Below are positions 1 through 7,711 of a DNA stretch of 64,000 bases, one piece after another (position 1 is the stretch's first letter; every line of letters begins with the position of its first letter). The DNA comes from Anaerolineae bacterium. Its GTDB lineage: Bacteria > Chloroflexota > Anaerolineae > Aggregatilineales > Phototrophicaceae. The notes beneath the pieces were generated by a model. It had not been told where the DNA came from. It saw only the letters and a program-made list of their open reading frames with translations, and ran no database searches. Made by a program: the position numbers and the translations under genes. Location: assembly GCA_022820665.1 (NCBI GenBank), contig JAJEFB010000031.1, positions 186,001 through 250,000 on the forward strand, in the 5' to 3' direction.

Positions 1-93
1 TTCCGCGCAGGACAGCAATTCGTTTTCCATGGCGTCGCCGGGAATATCAACTTCGGCATCACATTCCGGACAGAGGGGCGCTTCATTCGTCAT
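1..93 (-). CDS. lysW: LysW-type amino-group carrier protein (5' part only)
   Basis: Only the first 31 codons are in the window; the gene runs off the left edge. The visible peptide has an early CPEC zinc-knuckle pair followed by DAEVDIPGDA and, about 20 residues later, a second Cys in LLSCAE. This matches the small acidic LysW/ArgW carriers that hold the alpha-amino group of aminoadipate or glutamate during AAA-pathway lysine (or LysW-dependent arginine) synthesis. The start is supported by a GGAG ribosome site 9-12 bases upstream. The 180 bases upstream hold a lysine-rich mini-ORF and a terminator. Because a conventional argC-argB-argD-argJ set lies at 36-40 kb, lysine synthesis is the more likely role. 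The partner genes (lysX, lysZ, lysY) would lie left of the window. Confidence 0.72.
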   Translation of the reverse strand, partial: MTNEAPLCPECDAEVDIPGDAMENELLSCAE

Positions 94-124
94 TATGATT
101 ATCTCCTGCAACTGTTGCTGGCGA

Positions 125-138
125 CTGACTATAGTCAG
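125..138. promoter_or_regulatory. perfect 14-bp palindrome upstream of lysW
   Basis: CTGACTATAGTCAG reads identically on both strands. It lies between the leader terminator and the lysW start, about 32 bases before the start codon. It could be an operator or a small hairpin in the lysW 5' leader. No cognate regulator is identifiable in the window. Confidence 0.4.
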
Positions 139-148
139 GCTGCTCGAA

Positions 149-174
149 TTAAAAAACCCGCCATCTGGGCGGGT
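149..174 (-). terminator. rho-independent terminator in the lysW leader (candidate attenuator)
   Basis: On the minus strand the stem ACCCGCC / GGCGGGT encloses a 5-base loop and is followed directly by six T. It sits about 55 bases before lysW and about 40 bases after the stop of a 19-codon lysine-rich ORF. That position fits an attenuator better than the simple end of the upstream gene, whose stop is 214 bases away. Confidence 0.75.
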
Positions 175-211
175 ATGCGTTCAAATTTCGGTCAACACAA
201 ACAAGCCCAAT

Positions 212-271
212 TTAACGGGTAAGGTTCTTCTTCGCCTTCTTGTTTGCGCGCGCAGCGCTGATTCGAATCAT
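212..271 (-). CDS. putative lysine-rich leader peptide of lysW (19 codons)
   Basis: The minus-strand ORF encodes MIRISAARANKKAKKNLTR and stops with TAA. Four of five consecutive codons are lysine (AAG AAG GCG AAG AAG) and three arginines are also present. It lies before a strong terminator hairpin and the LysW gene. A possible ribosome site (GGAAG) lies 10-14 bases upstream. By eye, the RNA from the Arg-Ala-Asn-Lys codons can pair with CTTGTTTGTG (205-196) over 10 bp including one G-U. TTGGGC (210-205) can pair with GCCCAG (170-165) in the terminator arm. A ribosome stalled on the lysine codons would leave the second pairing free and block termination. Leader-peptide attenuation of a lysine cluster has been reported in Thermus. 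Translation of this ORF is inferred. Confidence 0.5.
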   Translation of the reverse strand: MIRISAARANKKAKKNLTR

Positions 272-387
272 CTTGAGATGCTTCCACGCTCCAAAGACCC
301 GTGCATCCCCTGAACTTTAGCGGCTAAAAGCAGGACACTCTATATGCAGTATGTATGAATTTACCTGTGCATAATACCCAAGTCATA

Positions 388-1257
388 CTATATCGAAAAG
401 TGCTTTAGCGTTGCATCGAGGGGCTGCAAGTACTTGGCGCCAAAAATCGTCAGATGAACCAGCAGTGGATACAGATTATACACATGTCGGCGGGTATCAA
501 AAAACTCATTCTCCACCGGCTGAATCTCGCGATACGCGGCGAAGAATTCCCTTCCGACGCCATCAAAGAGCGTCATGTAGGCGAGTTCCATTTCGTTATG
601 CGCGTAATAGAGCGCCGGATCGATGATCCCGGCGATACAGCCGTCGCGTACGATGACATTCGTTCGCCACATGTCGCCGTGAATCAAGGCGGGACTCTTC
701 GGTTCGATCACGTAGCGCTCGATTTGATCGGCGAATGCGGCAAGTCGCCCCTGCAACTGAGGCGGCAAATGTCCCGATTCGCGCGCTACGCCTATCATGT
801 ACTGCAGTCTATGCTCCCGAAAGAACTCGATCCAGGATTCCGATTGCGCGTTTGGTTGGTGCAAGGGACCGATTAGCGTATCTCGCTCCAATCCATAGCA
901 ACCCGCGTCGATCTGATGGCAGTTTGCCAGCAGATGTCCCAATTCTGCAAGGCTGGCTGAATCCCACTCGGTCTCGCCCTCTATGTACGCCATGAGCAAG
1001 AGATCGGCTTCCTCATGATAGACCTTCGGTACGGGCAGATTGCTTTTCTCTTCGAGATACCTGAGCATGTAAGCTTCAATGCGCAAGTCGTGGGCGCCGT
1101 CGCCGATTTTCGCCACCAGCGCGTCTCCGTTACGGAATTCGATTTTGACTACTTGGCTGATCATGCCGCCAGCCAACGGGATGACCCGCGCGATTCGCCG
1201 GTTGACGATATTTTCGATTCTGGATCGCTCGCGTCGATTCATTGTCCGGATTCTCAT
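388..1257 (-). CDS. fructosamine kinase family protein
   Basis: A 289-residue protein of the fructosamine-3-kinase / ketosamine kinase family, which phosphorylates sugar amines on glycated proteins or small amines so that they break down. The kinase-like fold shows the HGDMWRTN catalytic loop near residue 195 and the IIDPALYYAHNEMELA metal-binding segment near 212-227. The C-terminal NLYPLLVHLTIFG helix is typical of the family. Length fits the usual 285-300 residues. The start could instead be the ATG six codons in. It is transcribed towards lysW, but a leader with its own terminator separates them, so co-transcription is doubtful. The substrate cannot be read from the sequence. Confidence 0.82.
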   Translation of the reverse strand: MRIRTMNRRERSRIENIVNRRIARVIPLAGGMISQVVKIEFRNGDALVAKIGDGAHDLRIEAYMLRYLEEKSNLPVPKVYHEEADLLLMAYIEGETEWDSASLAELGHLLANCHQIDAGCYGLERDTLIGPLHQPNAQSESWIEFFREHRLQYMIGVARESGHLPPQLQGRLAAFADQIERYVIEPKSPALIHGDMWRTNVIVRDGCIAGIIDPALYYAHNEMELAYMTLFDGVGREFFAAYREIQPVENEFFDTRRHVYNLYPLLVHLTIFGAKYLQPLDATLKHFSI

Positions 1258-1294
1258 TCAACCGAAAAGGATACACTACCGCAACAGCTGTCAC

Positions 1295-1324
1295 TTGACA
1301 ATGTCGTTGCGGCGCTTGTAAAAT
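1295..1324 (+). promoter_or_regulatory. sigma-70 type promoter for rpmF
   Basis: A perfect TTGACA (1295-1300) and TAAAAT (1319-1324) are separated by 18 bases and lie 38 bases before the rpmF start. It lies in the short divergent region between the fructosamine kinase gene and rpmF. Confidence 0.75.
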
Positions 1325-1361
1325 GCCCTGTTTGTCTTGAACGGATTGCAGGAGCGCTGGA

Positions 1362-1547
1362 ATGGGTCCCTTACCCAAAAGAAAGGTCTCCAAATCGCGC
1401 CGCGATCGTCGGCGCGCCCACCATGCCTTGACCTTGCACCATCTGGTAGAATGCGAAGGCTGCGGCGAATACCGAATTTCGCATCGCGTCTGCCCAAAGT
1501 GCGGCGCTTACGGCGGCGAGAAGGTCGTGGAAGTCAAGGACGACTAG
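1362..1547 (+). CDS. rpmF: 50S ribosomal protein bL32
   Basis: A 61-residue basic protein of the large ribosomal subunit. It starts GPLPKRKVSKSRRDRRR, the usual bL32 opening, and carries two zinc-type cysteine pairs, C31/C34 and C44/C47, so it is the zinc-binding form. A strong promoter lies just upstream and an intrinsic terminator just downstream. fabD follows on the same strand, the classical rpmF-fab neighbourhood, although the terminator partly separates them. Confidence 0.96.
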   Translation: MGPLPKRKVSKSRRDRRRAHHALTLHHLVECEGCGEYRISHRVCPKCGAYGGEKVVEVKDD

Positions 1548-1579
1548 TCGCGCCTTGGCTGATTTAACTGGACCAAGAG

Positions 1580-1606
1580 ACCGTGCCCATTTCGCACGGT
1601 TTTTTT
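1580..1606 (+). terminator. rho-independent terminator after rpmF
   Basis: The stem ACCGTGC / GCACGGT with a 7-base loop is followed by seven T. It lies 33 bases after the rpmF stop codon and about 95 bases before fabD. Confidence 0.88.
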
Positions 1607-1700
1607 GCGCGCGTCGCTGCAAGGCAACCGACGCGGCTTGGCAGGCTTGCTCTGTTATTCTTCATTTTCATGTATGGTATCTGCTTGAGGCGCGACAAAG

Positions 1701-2654
1701 ATGATTAATTGGCGCAAGACAGCGGCGCTTTTCCCCGGGCAGGGTTCTCAGGTCCTGGGCATGGGACAGGACTTTGCCGAACAATTCGACATCGCGCGTG
1801 AAACTTTTGCACAGGCTGACGAGATCCTCGGTTTCTCTTTATCCGATATCTGCTGGAAGGGACCGGAGGACCAGCTAAACCAGACCGTTAATACCCAGCC
1901 GGCGCTCTACGTGTGCAGCGTGGCGATTTGGCGAGTCTTGCAAGAACTCGTCCCCACAAGTCATCCGAGTTGGGTGGCTGGGCATAGCCTGGGCGAATTC
2001 TCGGCTTTGACAGCGGCGGGCGCCCTGTCCTTTGAAGACGGCTTGACCCTGGTTCGGAGGCGCGGAGAACTGATGCAAAAGGCGGGTGAGGAAAGCCCGG
2101 GCGCCATGGCCGCCTTGCTCGGCTTGGATATCGAGACTGTCGAATCCTTGTGCGCGACTGTATCCCAAGAGACCAACGAAACGGTTGTCCTCGCCAACGA
2201 CAATTGTCCGGGCCAGGCTGTCATTTCCGGCCATGACGCCGCTGTTGATCGAACTGTAGCGCTGGCAACGGAATCCGGCGCTAGGCGAGCGGTCAAGTTG
2301 GCTGTGAGCGTCGCGGCTCACTCGCCATTGATGGCTTCAGCTTCCGCGGACTTCAATAGGGCGATTGCGGCGACAAACCTGGACTTGCCGAAGGCGCAGT
2401 TATTGGGCAATGTCAGCGCGGATGCTTTGGATTCGGTCGATGACATTAGAAAAGAGTTGCGTCAGCAGTTGACACAGGCGGTTCGCTGGACCGAATCAAT
2501 GCGTGCGATTGTTGCGAGTGGGGCTGAGACCTTTGTCGAAATCGGCGCAGGAACCGTGCTCAACGGCTTGATGCGCCGTATCGATCGCAAGAGTATTCGC
2601 TTCAGCCTCAATACCGTCGCAGCAATGGAGAAGTTTCTGGAATCGCTTGCGTAG
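1701..2654 (+). CDS. fabD: malonyl-CoA:ACP transacylase
   Basis: FabD transfers malonyl from CoA to acyl carrier protein to start fatty-acid elongation in the cytosol. The 317-residue protein has the opening ALFPGQGSQ, the nucleophile elbow GHSLGE with Ser96, and the catalytic His207 in VAAHSPL; length is normal. It is followed after 30 bases by a crotonase-family gene on the same strand. No other fab gene is adjacent, so the rest of the type II synthase is elsewhere. Confidence 0.96.
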   Translation: MINWRKTAALFPGQGSQVLGMGQDFAEQFDIARETFAQADEILGFSLSDICWKGPEDQLNQTVNTQPALYVCSVAIWRVLQELVPTSHPSWVAGHSLGEFSALTAAGALSFEDGLTLVRRRGELMQKAGEESPGAMAALLGLDIETVESLCATVSQETNETVVLANDNCPGQAVISGHDAAVDRTVALATESGARRAVKLAVSVAAHSPLMASASADFNRAIAATNLDLPKAQLLGNVSADALDSVDDIRKELRQQLTQAVRWTESMRAIVASGAETFVEIGAGTVLNGLMRRIDRKSIRFSLNTVAAMEKFLESLA

Positions 2655-2684
2655 GGATGGAACTGCAGGCAGGGGAGGGTCGAG

Positions 2685-3473
2685 ATGGAAGGCTTGGTCA
2701 AAACCGGAAGAAAAGGCGCCGTATTTGAAGTTGTACTAAATCGCCCGGACCAGCGCAACGCCATCAACGACGCCATGATGGATGCCATTTCCGACGCCTT
2801 CGATCGCGCCGAGTCCGAATTCAACGCCGGCGCCCGCGTGGTCATTGTCCGTGCCGAAGGTCGGGTTTTTTCATCAGGTATTGATCTAGGTCAGTTTCAA
2901 ACCCTCGACGAAGGCTTGCGCGGCAATCTCTTCCCCTTTACCGCAAGATACCAAGCCATCCTCAATAAGATTGAGCGGAGTTCGCTGCCGGTGATCTGTG
3001 TCTTGCATGGCTACTGCTTGGGCATGGCGCTGGAACTGGCGCTGGCATGCGACTTTCGCATTGCGACAGCCCGCGCCAAACTGGGCTTGCCGGAAGCGCG
3101 TCTGGGAATCATACCGGATGTTGGCGGTACCGTTCGCTTGCTGACGCTCGTCGGTCCTGCGCGCGCGAAAGATCTGGTCATGACTGGCAGGAGTATTGAT
3201 GCTCGGCAGGCGCTGGAGTGGGGGATGCTGGACGCCATCTACAGCAAGGACGAACTGGACGCGGGCTTAGCCGAACTGGTCGCGAATCTCTGCGCCTCCG
3301 CGCCCCTTGCCGTGAGTTACGCCAAGCGCGTCATCAACGACATCTGCGATCACGCTCGCGGCATGCAAGTCGAGGCTTGGGCGCAGGCGCAGCTATTTCG
3401 CAGCGACGACTTCCGCAAGGCTGTGGGGGCAATGATCGACAAGACCTATCCCATTGATTGGGAAGGCAAGTGA
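2685..3473 (+). CDS. enoyl-CoA hydratase/isomerase (crotonase) family
   Basis: A 262-residue crotonase-fold protein. The oxyanion-hole segments SSGIDLGQ (about 63-70) and GYCLGMALELALACD (109-123) are present. Both acidic residues used by hydratases can be seen: Glu117 and Glu137 in PEARLGIIPD. This favours true hydration of trans-2-enoyl-CoA, in beta-oxidation or a branched-chain route, over a bare isomerase. The start is preceded by GGGAGGG. It probably shares a transcript with fabD and converges with nagA. Substrate chain length is unknown. Confidence 0.87.
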   Translation: MEGLVKTGRKGAVFEVVLNRPDQRNAINDAMMDAISDAFDRAESEFNAGARVVIVRAEGRVFSSGIDLGQFQTLDEGLRGNLFPFTARYQAILNKIERSSLPVICVLHGYCLGMALELALACDFRIATARAKLGLPEARLGIIPDVGGTVRLLTLVGPARAKDLVMTGRSIDARQALEWGMLDAIYSKDELDAGLAELVANLCASAPLAVSYAKRVINDICDHARGMQVEAWAQAQLFRSDDFRKAVGAMIDKTYPIDWEGK

Positions 3474-3480
3474 AACGGGA

Positions 3481-4659
3481 TTATTCCGCTTCGTCCCGCG
3501 CGTATACGATCTGTCCCTCAACGATGGTCATGCGGACATCCAATTTCTCGTCGACCATTACCAGATCGGCGTCCTTTCCCAGTGCGATGGATCCCTTGCG
3601 TTCATCAACGCCTATCGCCCGCGCGGGGTTGAGACTGGCTGTTTGCCATACGGCTTCTACAGGCAGTTCCGTGACGGACATTAAGTTGCGCAAAGCGGCA
3701 TTCATAGTCAGGGTCGTGCCGGCCAGACTGCCGTCGGCGCAGATGCGCACGCTACCGTCCCTCTTCTCAACTTCTTGATGCGAGAACTGATAGCGTCCAT
3801 CCGGCATGCCGGCAATCTTGACCGAATCGGTGATCAGGATCAGCCGATCGACGCCCTTGCAGCGCCAGAGGATTTTAATGGCGGCTGGATGAACGTGCTC
3901 GAGGTCACAGATCAACTCGCAGTTGATGTCATCAAGGCTGAGTACGGCGCCCACGACGCCGGGCTCGCGATGATGGAGCGGCGACATGGCATTGAAGGCA
4001 TGCGTCGCGTGAGATAAACCGAGATCCCGCGCCGATCTAATCTGGTCGAAGCTTCCGTTGGAATGAGCCACCGAGACCGTCACGCCGCGGCTGACTGCCT
4101 CTTCGATCAGCCAGTGGTTTTCGGGGAATTCCGGCGCCAAGGACAAAAGCCGGATTACGTTTAGATCCAGCCAGGGCAGGGCTTCCCTGGGATCGGCTCG
4201 GCGAATATAGGCGCTGTGTTGAGCGCCGCATTTCTCTGTGTTCAAATAGGGACCTTCCAGGTGGGCGCCAAGCAGTCTGGCGCCACCCGCGCGCATGTCC
4301 TGCGCGCTCGCCACCGCTTGCAGAGCTTGTTGGATCTGTTCGCCGCTGTCCGTCCAGGTCGTCGCCAGGAACCCGGTGACGCCGCCGCGGGCGAAGAACC
4401 GCGCCATGCCCGCCAGGGAATCCGCGTCGCCGTCCATAACATCGAAACCGTCCCCGCCATGCGCATGGATATCGATGAAGCCGGGCAAGAGCGTCGCCCC
4501 ATTCGCGTCTATTATGTTGGTCCCCGGCAATTCGGGGGAATCACCGGGCGCAATGGCGGCGATCTTGCCGTCCTCGACTCGCAGCCAAGCTCGGTCGTAA
4601 CATCCTGTCTCGGCTACGATCCGCGCATTTTTGATGATGATCTGCGTTTTTATTGTCAT
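3481..4659 (-). CDS. nagA: N-acetylglucosamine-6-phosphate deacetylase
   Basis: NagA removes acetate from GlcNAc-6-P to give glucosamine-6-P. The 392-residue amidohydrolase shows the metal motif DIHAHGGDGFD (His65, His67), HLEGPYLN with metal ligand Glu135, His199, His220 in HATHAFNAMSPLHHRE, and the catalytic Asp278 in LILITDS. It is the last gene of the peptidoglycan-recycling operon and starts directly after the murQ stop (stop and start codons abut). It receives the GlcNAc-6-P made by MurQ and by the upstream kinase. Confidence 0.95.
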   Translation of the reverse strand: MTIKTQIIIKNARIVAETGCYDRAWLRVEDGKIAAIAPGDSPELPGTNIIDANGATLLPGFIDIHAHGGDGFDVMDGDADSLAGMARFFARGGVTGFLATTWTDSGEQIQQALQAVASAQDMRAGGARLLGAHLEGPYLNTEKCGAQHSAYIRRADPREALPWLDLNVIRLLSLAPEFPENHWLIEEAVSRGVTVSVAHSNGSFDQIRSARDLGLSHATHAFNAMSPLHHREPGVVGAVLSLDDINCELICDLEHVHPAAIKILWRCKGVDRLILITDSVKIAGMPDGRYQFSHQEVEKRDGSVRICADGSLAGTTLTMNAALRNLMSVTELPVEAVWQTASLNPARAIGVDERKGSIALGKDADLVMVDEKLDVRMTIVEGQIVYARDEAE

Positions 4660-5571
4660 CTAATCCAAGCCGTCTATTACCCGGTACAGATAGCCGTCCG
4701 CTCGCCGCAGCCGTTCTCGCGCCTCCGTGAGACTGATTCCCAGCCTGGCCATCACCACAGCGGTTTTGACGTCGTTATCGGTCTCGGACAGCAATGCCGC
4801 CGCTTGCGCCTCATCGGATTCAGCCAATTGCATCACCAAACGCAGCGCTCTTTCCGCCAGCTTCTGGTTGGTGACTCTCAAGTCGACCATCAGGTTGCGG
4901 TAGACTTTTCCCAAGCTGATCATGGTAGCCGTGCTAAGCATATTGAGAATCAGCTTCTGGGCAGTGCCGGCTTTCATGCGCGTCGAACCGGCAATAACTT
5001 CCGGACCGACGTCGACCGCTATGCCGATATCCGCGAGTGCCAGCATGGGCGCCTCCTCGTTGCAGCAGACAGCGATGGACGGCGCGCCTAGCGACCTCGC
5101 GTAACGCAAGGCGCCAATGACGTAAGGCGTGCGACCGCTGGCCGCGATCCCGCAGACGACATCTTCGCGACAAAAGCCGCGTTGCCGCAGGTCATGCCCT
5201 CCCATTTCCTCACTGTCTTCCGCGCCTTCAACTGCGCGGAAGAATGCCTCTTGACCGCCTGCCAGCAAGCCTTGCGCCTGCTCGGGGGAAGTGCCAAACG
5301 TCGGTACGCATTCCACCGCGTCAAGTATGCCAAGCCGCCCGCTGGTGCCCGCGCCGACATAGAAGAGCCGACCCCCGCCTCGCAAGGACTCCACGACTGT
5401 ATCGACCGCGCGGGCGATCTCTGGCAGCGCTGACTTCACAGCCAGCGCCACGCGCCTGTCTTCATCATTGATCGCCGCCAGCATGTCGAGCGTAGACATT
5501 TTGTCGATGCTCGCGGTAGCGGGGTTCGGTTTCTCGGTGGACAGTCTCACGCAGCAGTTACTCGCTTCCAC
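4660..5571 (-). CDS. murQ: N-acetylmuramic acid 6-phosphate etherase
   Basis: MurQ cleaves the D-lactyl ether of MurNAc-6-P to give GlcNAc-6-P and lactate. The 303-residue SIS-domain protein shows the family opening LSTEKPNPATASIDKMSTLD, the sugar-phosphate loop GAGTSGRLG (73-81) with the catalytic-type Glu87 in DAVE, and AASGRTPYVIGAL. The start used overlaps the upstream kinase by 25 bases and puts nine residues before the conserved LSTE, as in homologues. It is coupled to nagA downstream. Confidence 0.95.
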   Translation of the reverse strand: MEASNCCVRLSTEKPNPATASIDKMSTLDMLAAINDEDRRVALAVKSALPEIARAVDTVVESLRGGGRLFYVGAGTSGRLGILDAVECVPTFGTSPEQAQGLLAGGQEAFFRAVEGAEDSEEMGGHDLRQRGFCREDVVCGIAASGRTPYVIGALRYARSLGAPSIAVCCNEEAPMLALADIGIAVDVGPEVIAGSTRMKAGTAQKLILNMLSTATMISLGKVYRNLMVDLRVTNQKLAERALRLVMQLAESDEAQAAALLSETDNDVKTAVVMARLGISLTEARERLRRADGYLYRVIDGLD

Positions 5572-6491
5572 TCCATTTTAGCTAAAAGAGCAGCGCCGAT
5601 GACCGGCGGATGTTTGGCAACGGGTCGCTGAGCCAGTCCCAGCCGATGCGCCACATCCTCCGAAAGCAGGTTGTCGTCGTCGAGCAATCCGCCGGCAAAG
5701 GCAATTTCAGCTCCCGGGTAGTTGAGCCGCTGGATCAGGGTTCTCGTCTGTCGAACAAGCTGAATTGCCGCCCCTTGCAAGATATTGACCGCTCGCCAAT
5801 TGCCGTCCTCGGCGAGATTTAGGATGATTCTTGCGATGTCGGCTATTCGCGTAGCAGGTGGGGACTGACTTCGATACAGCCAGTCTACGATCAGTCTGGA
5901 GCTCGAAATGCCCAGCGTCTGCAATACGTAATCGAATAGCGCGTCATTGCTGCGTATATCGACGCCTTCGCCAACTCTATCGTGATGATCAATGAGTTGC
6001 TTCAGCGCTTGCATGCCAATCCAGTAACTGCTGCCCGGATCGCCCAGGAGGTATCCCCAACCACCGATCTGCAGCCGCCGACCCGCCGGTGAGATGCCAA
6101 AAGCCGCGCTTCCCGTACCCGCCAGCAGCAAAACGCCACAGCGCTTTGCCAGTGCGCCAACGAGCGCGATTTCGAGGTCGGAAGCGGCTACGAGCAGGCT
6201 GCCTGGCAAGACCGGTTTTACCGTGGCTATCAGCCAATCGCGGCTGTGTTCGGCTGACGCGCCGGCGATGCCGATGCCGGCTGATTGAATGGCTTCATGA
6301 GAAACTCCCGCTTGCCGCATGCAGTCTGCAATCGCGGCTCGAATATGCCTTTGCACCTGATCATGGCCCAGGAGGTTGGGATTGGACGCGGAGGTCTTGA
6401 CGCTGCTGATGACTTGGGTATCCCCGTCGCTAATGGCGATGCGCAGGCTCGTTCCTCCGCCATCAATGCCCATGAAGAGCTGATCGTTCAT
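5547..6491 (-). CDS. BadF/BadG/BcrA-type sugar kinase (GlcNAc/MurNAc kinase)
   Basis: A 314-residue ASKHA-fold kinase: phosphate-1 motif MGIDGGGTSLRIAISD at residues 7-22, DLEIALVGA and the LLLAGTGSAAFG phosphate-2 loop in the middle. N-acetylglucosamine kinases and the clostridial MurNAc/GlcNAc kinase MurK belong to related families. Between murQ and nagZ it most likely phosphorylates the GlcNAc and MurNAc released outside the cell or by NagZ. The ATG at 6491 overlaps the stop of the upstream hydrolase (ATGA), typical of translational coupling. The frame stays open a further 318 bases upstream, but that part is antisense-like sequence over the hydrolase and has no kinase character. Confidence 0.88.
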   Translation of the reverse strand: MNDQLFMGIDGGGTSLRIAISDGDTQVISSVKTSASNPNLLGHDQVQRHIRAAIADCMRQAGVSHEAIQSAGIGIAGASAEHSRDWLIATVKPVLPGSLLVAASDLEIALVGALAKRCGVLLLAGTGSAAFGISPAGRRLQIGGWGYLLGDPGSSYWIGMQALKQLIDHHDRVGEGVDIRSNDALFDYVLQTLGISSSRLIVDWLYRSQSPPATRIADIARIILNLAEDGNWRAVNILQGAAIQLVRQTRTLIQRLNYPGAEIAFAGGLLDDDNLLSEDVAHRLGLAQRPVAKHPPVIGAALLAKMEWKRVTAA

Positions 6492-7711
6492 CTTCCCTCG
6501 ATCTCGCGAACAACAAGCTCGTGAATTGAGCGCCGGAACGAATGAATGTTCTCCGCATCCCGGCCATGAAAAACCCGATTGCTCAACACAGCTGTGACCA
6601 GGCGCCGTACCGGATCGACCCAGAGCGAGGTTCCCGTGAAGCCGGTGTGTCCATAAGAAGAATCGCTGTAAAGTTCGCCGGCGGATGAGCCTTCCGCTGC
6701 TTTGAGCATCCAGCCTAGCCCCATGCGGAACTGTCCGGATGCCTGCTGGCTGGTCGCCTCCTTCCTCAGTTGCGCTGACAGCCGCAATCGACTGTCGCCC
6801 GAAACCCAAGCCTCCCCAAAAGCGGCGACATCACGGGCGCTGGCGAACAAACCGGCGTGGCCCGCAATGCCCCCGACGCCACAGGCGTTTTCGTCGTGGA
6901 CTTCTCCCCAGGCGCGGCGACGACGCCAGGCATCATCGTATTCAGTGGGCACGGTACTCTCTCTGGCTACGCCATTTTGAACCGGATTATAAGTGACCGA
7001 GCGCAAATTCAGCGGCTCCAGGACGAGCTCCGCCAGAGCCTTGTCGAGCCGACCGCCCTGCAATCTGGCTACAGCCTCCCCCAGCAACATTATGCCAATA
7101 TCGCTGTAACGAACGGCTTCGCCAACAGGACCGGCGAAGGGAAAGCGCAGCATGCTCGCCAAGCCCCTTCGCCAGCGGGTCTCTTCGTAGGCGCTTCCAT
7201 ATGCCGGGGGCGCGGGAGCCTCATCACTGGCCAGCAGATAGACCGAACGCCAGGGCGGCAGACCGGAGCTATGTGTCAACAGATGCTTGAACCTGACCTC
7301 GCTTACATCGACGCTGAGATCCTCATATTCGCCGTCAATTGGCAAGAATCGTCTCGTGTGCGGGTCTTGACCGCCGGAGATCTCGCGCGGGTTCAATTGC
7401 CCGAATTCCGGAATCACATCGACCAGTCTGTCATGAAGTTTTATTTTGCCGGCTTCAACCAGCGTCAAGAAGCTGGTTTCGACGAAGATCTTTGTAACAG
7501 ACGCCAAGTCGAACAAAGTATCGGTGCCGACCGGCAACTGGCGAGTCTCCGCGTCAATCCAACCCCAGGCGCCATCCATAACGATGTCCCCGCGATGAAT
7601 CACGCACAAGCTGAGAGCGGGGAAGCTGCCGGGCAAGTGCCGCGCAAGCAGCGCCTCCAGCCCGGCTTTGAACCCTTCATTCGCGAGTAGCGCTCCCGTT
7701 GTCGAGCTCAT
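6488..7711 (-). CDS. beta-lactamase-fold serine hydrolase, AmiE-like
   Basis: A 407-residue serine hydrolase of the class C beta-lactamase / esterase / DD-peptidase family. Visible active-site motifs are SVTK (Ser71-Lys74), the RYSD motif at Tyr202-Ser203, and YGHTGFTGT near residue 355 in the KTG/HTG position. No clear signal peptide is present at the N terminus. In Bacillus subtilis the gene next to nagZ in the muropeptide operon encodes AmiE, a family member that removes the peptide from MurNAc-peptide. The same neighbourhood here suggests that role. Its start overlaps the nagZ stop by four bases. A penicillin-degrading role is less likely. Confidence 0.8.
   Translation of the reverse strand: MSSTTGALLANEGFKAGLEALLARHLPGSFPALSLCVIHRGDIVMDGAWGWIDAETRQLPVGTDTLFDLASVTKIFVETSFLTLVEAGKIKLHDRLVDVIPEFGQLNPREISGGQDPHTRRFLPIDGEYEDLSVDVSEVRFKHLLTHSSGLPPWRSVYLLASDEAPAPPAYGSAYEETRWRRGLASMLRFPFAGPVGEAVRYSDIGIMLLGEAVARLQGGRLDKALAELVLEPLNLRSVTYNPVQNGVARESTVPTEYDDAWRRRRAWGEVHDENACGVGGIAGHAGLFASARDVAAFGEAWVSGDSRLRLSAQLRKEATSQQASGQFRMGLGWMLKAAEGSSAGELYSDSSYGHTGFTGTSLWVDPVRRLVTAVLSNRVFHGRDAENIHSFRRSIHELVVREIEGR

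Noticed and set aside
4216..5091. 291-codon open frame on the plus strand
   Set aside because: It lies antisense to nagA and murQ, both of which have full motifs; its translation has no domain character.
6492..6809. N-terminal extension of the sugar-kinase frame
   Set aside because: It overlaps the hydrolase gene, lacks kinase similarity, and the ATG at 6491 is coupled to the hydrolase stop.
6857..7690. 277-codon open frame on the plus strand
   Set aside because: Antisense shadow of the AmiE-like hydrolase gene, which carries all active-site motifs.
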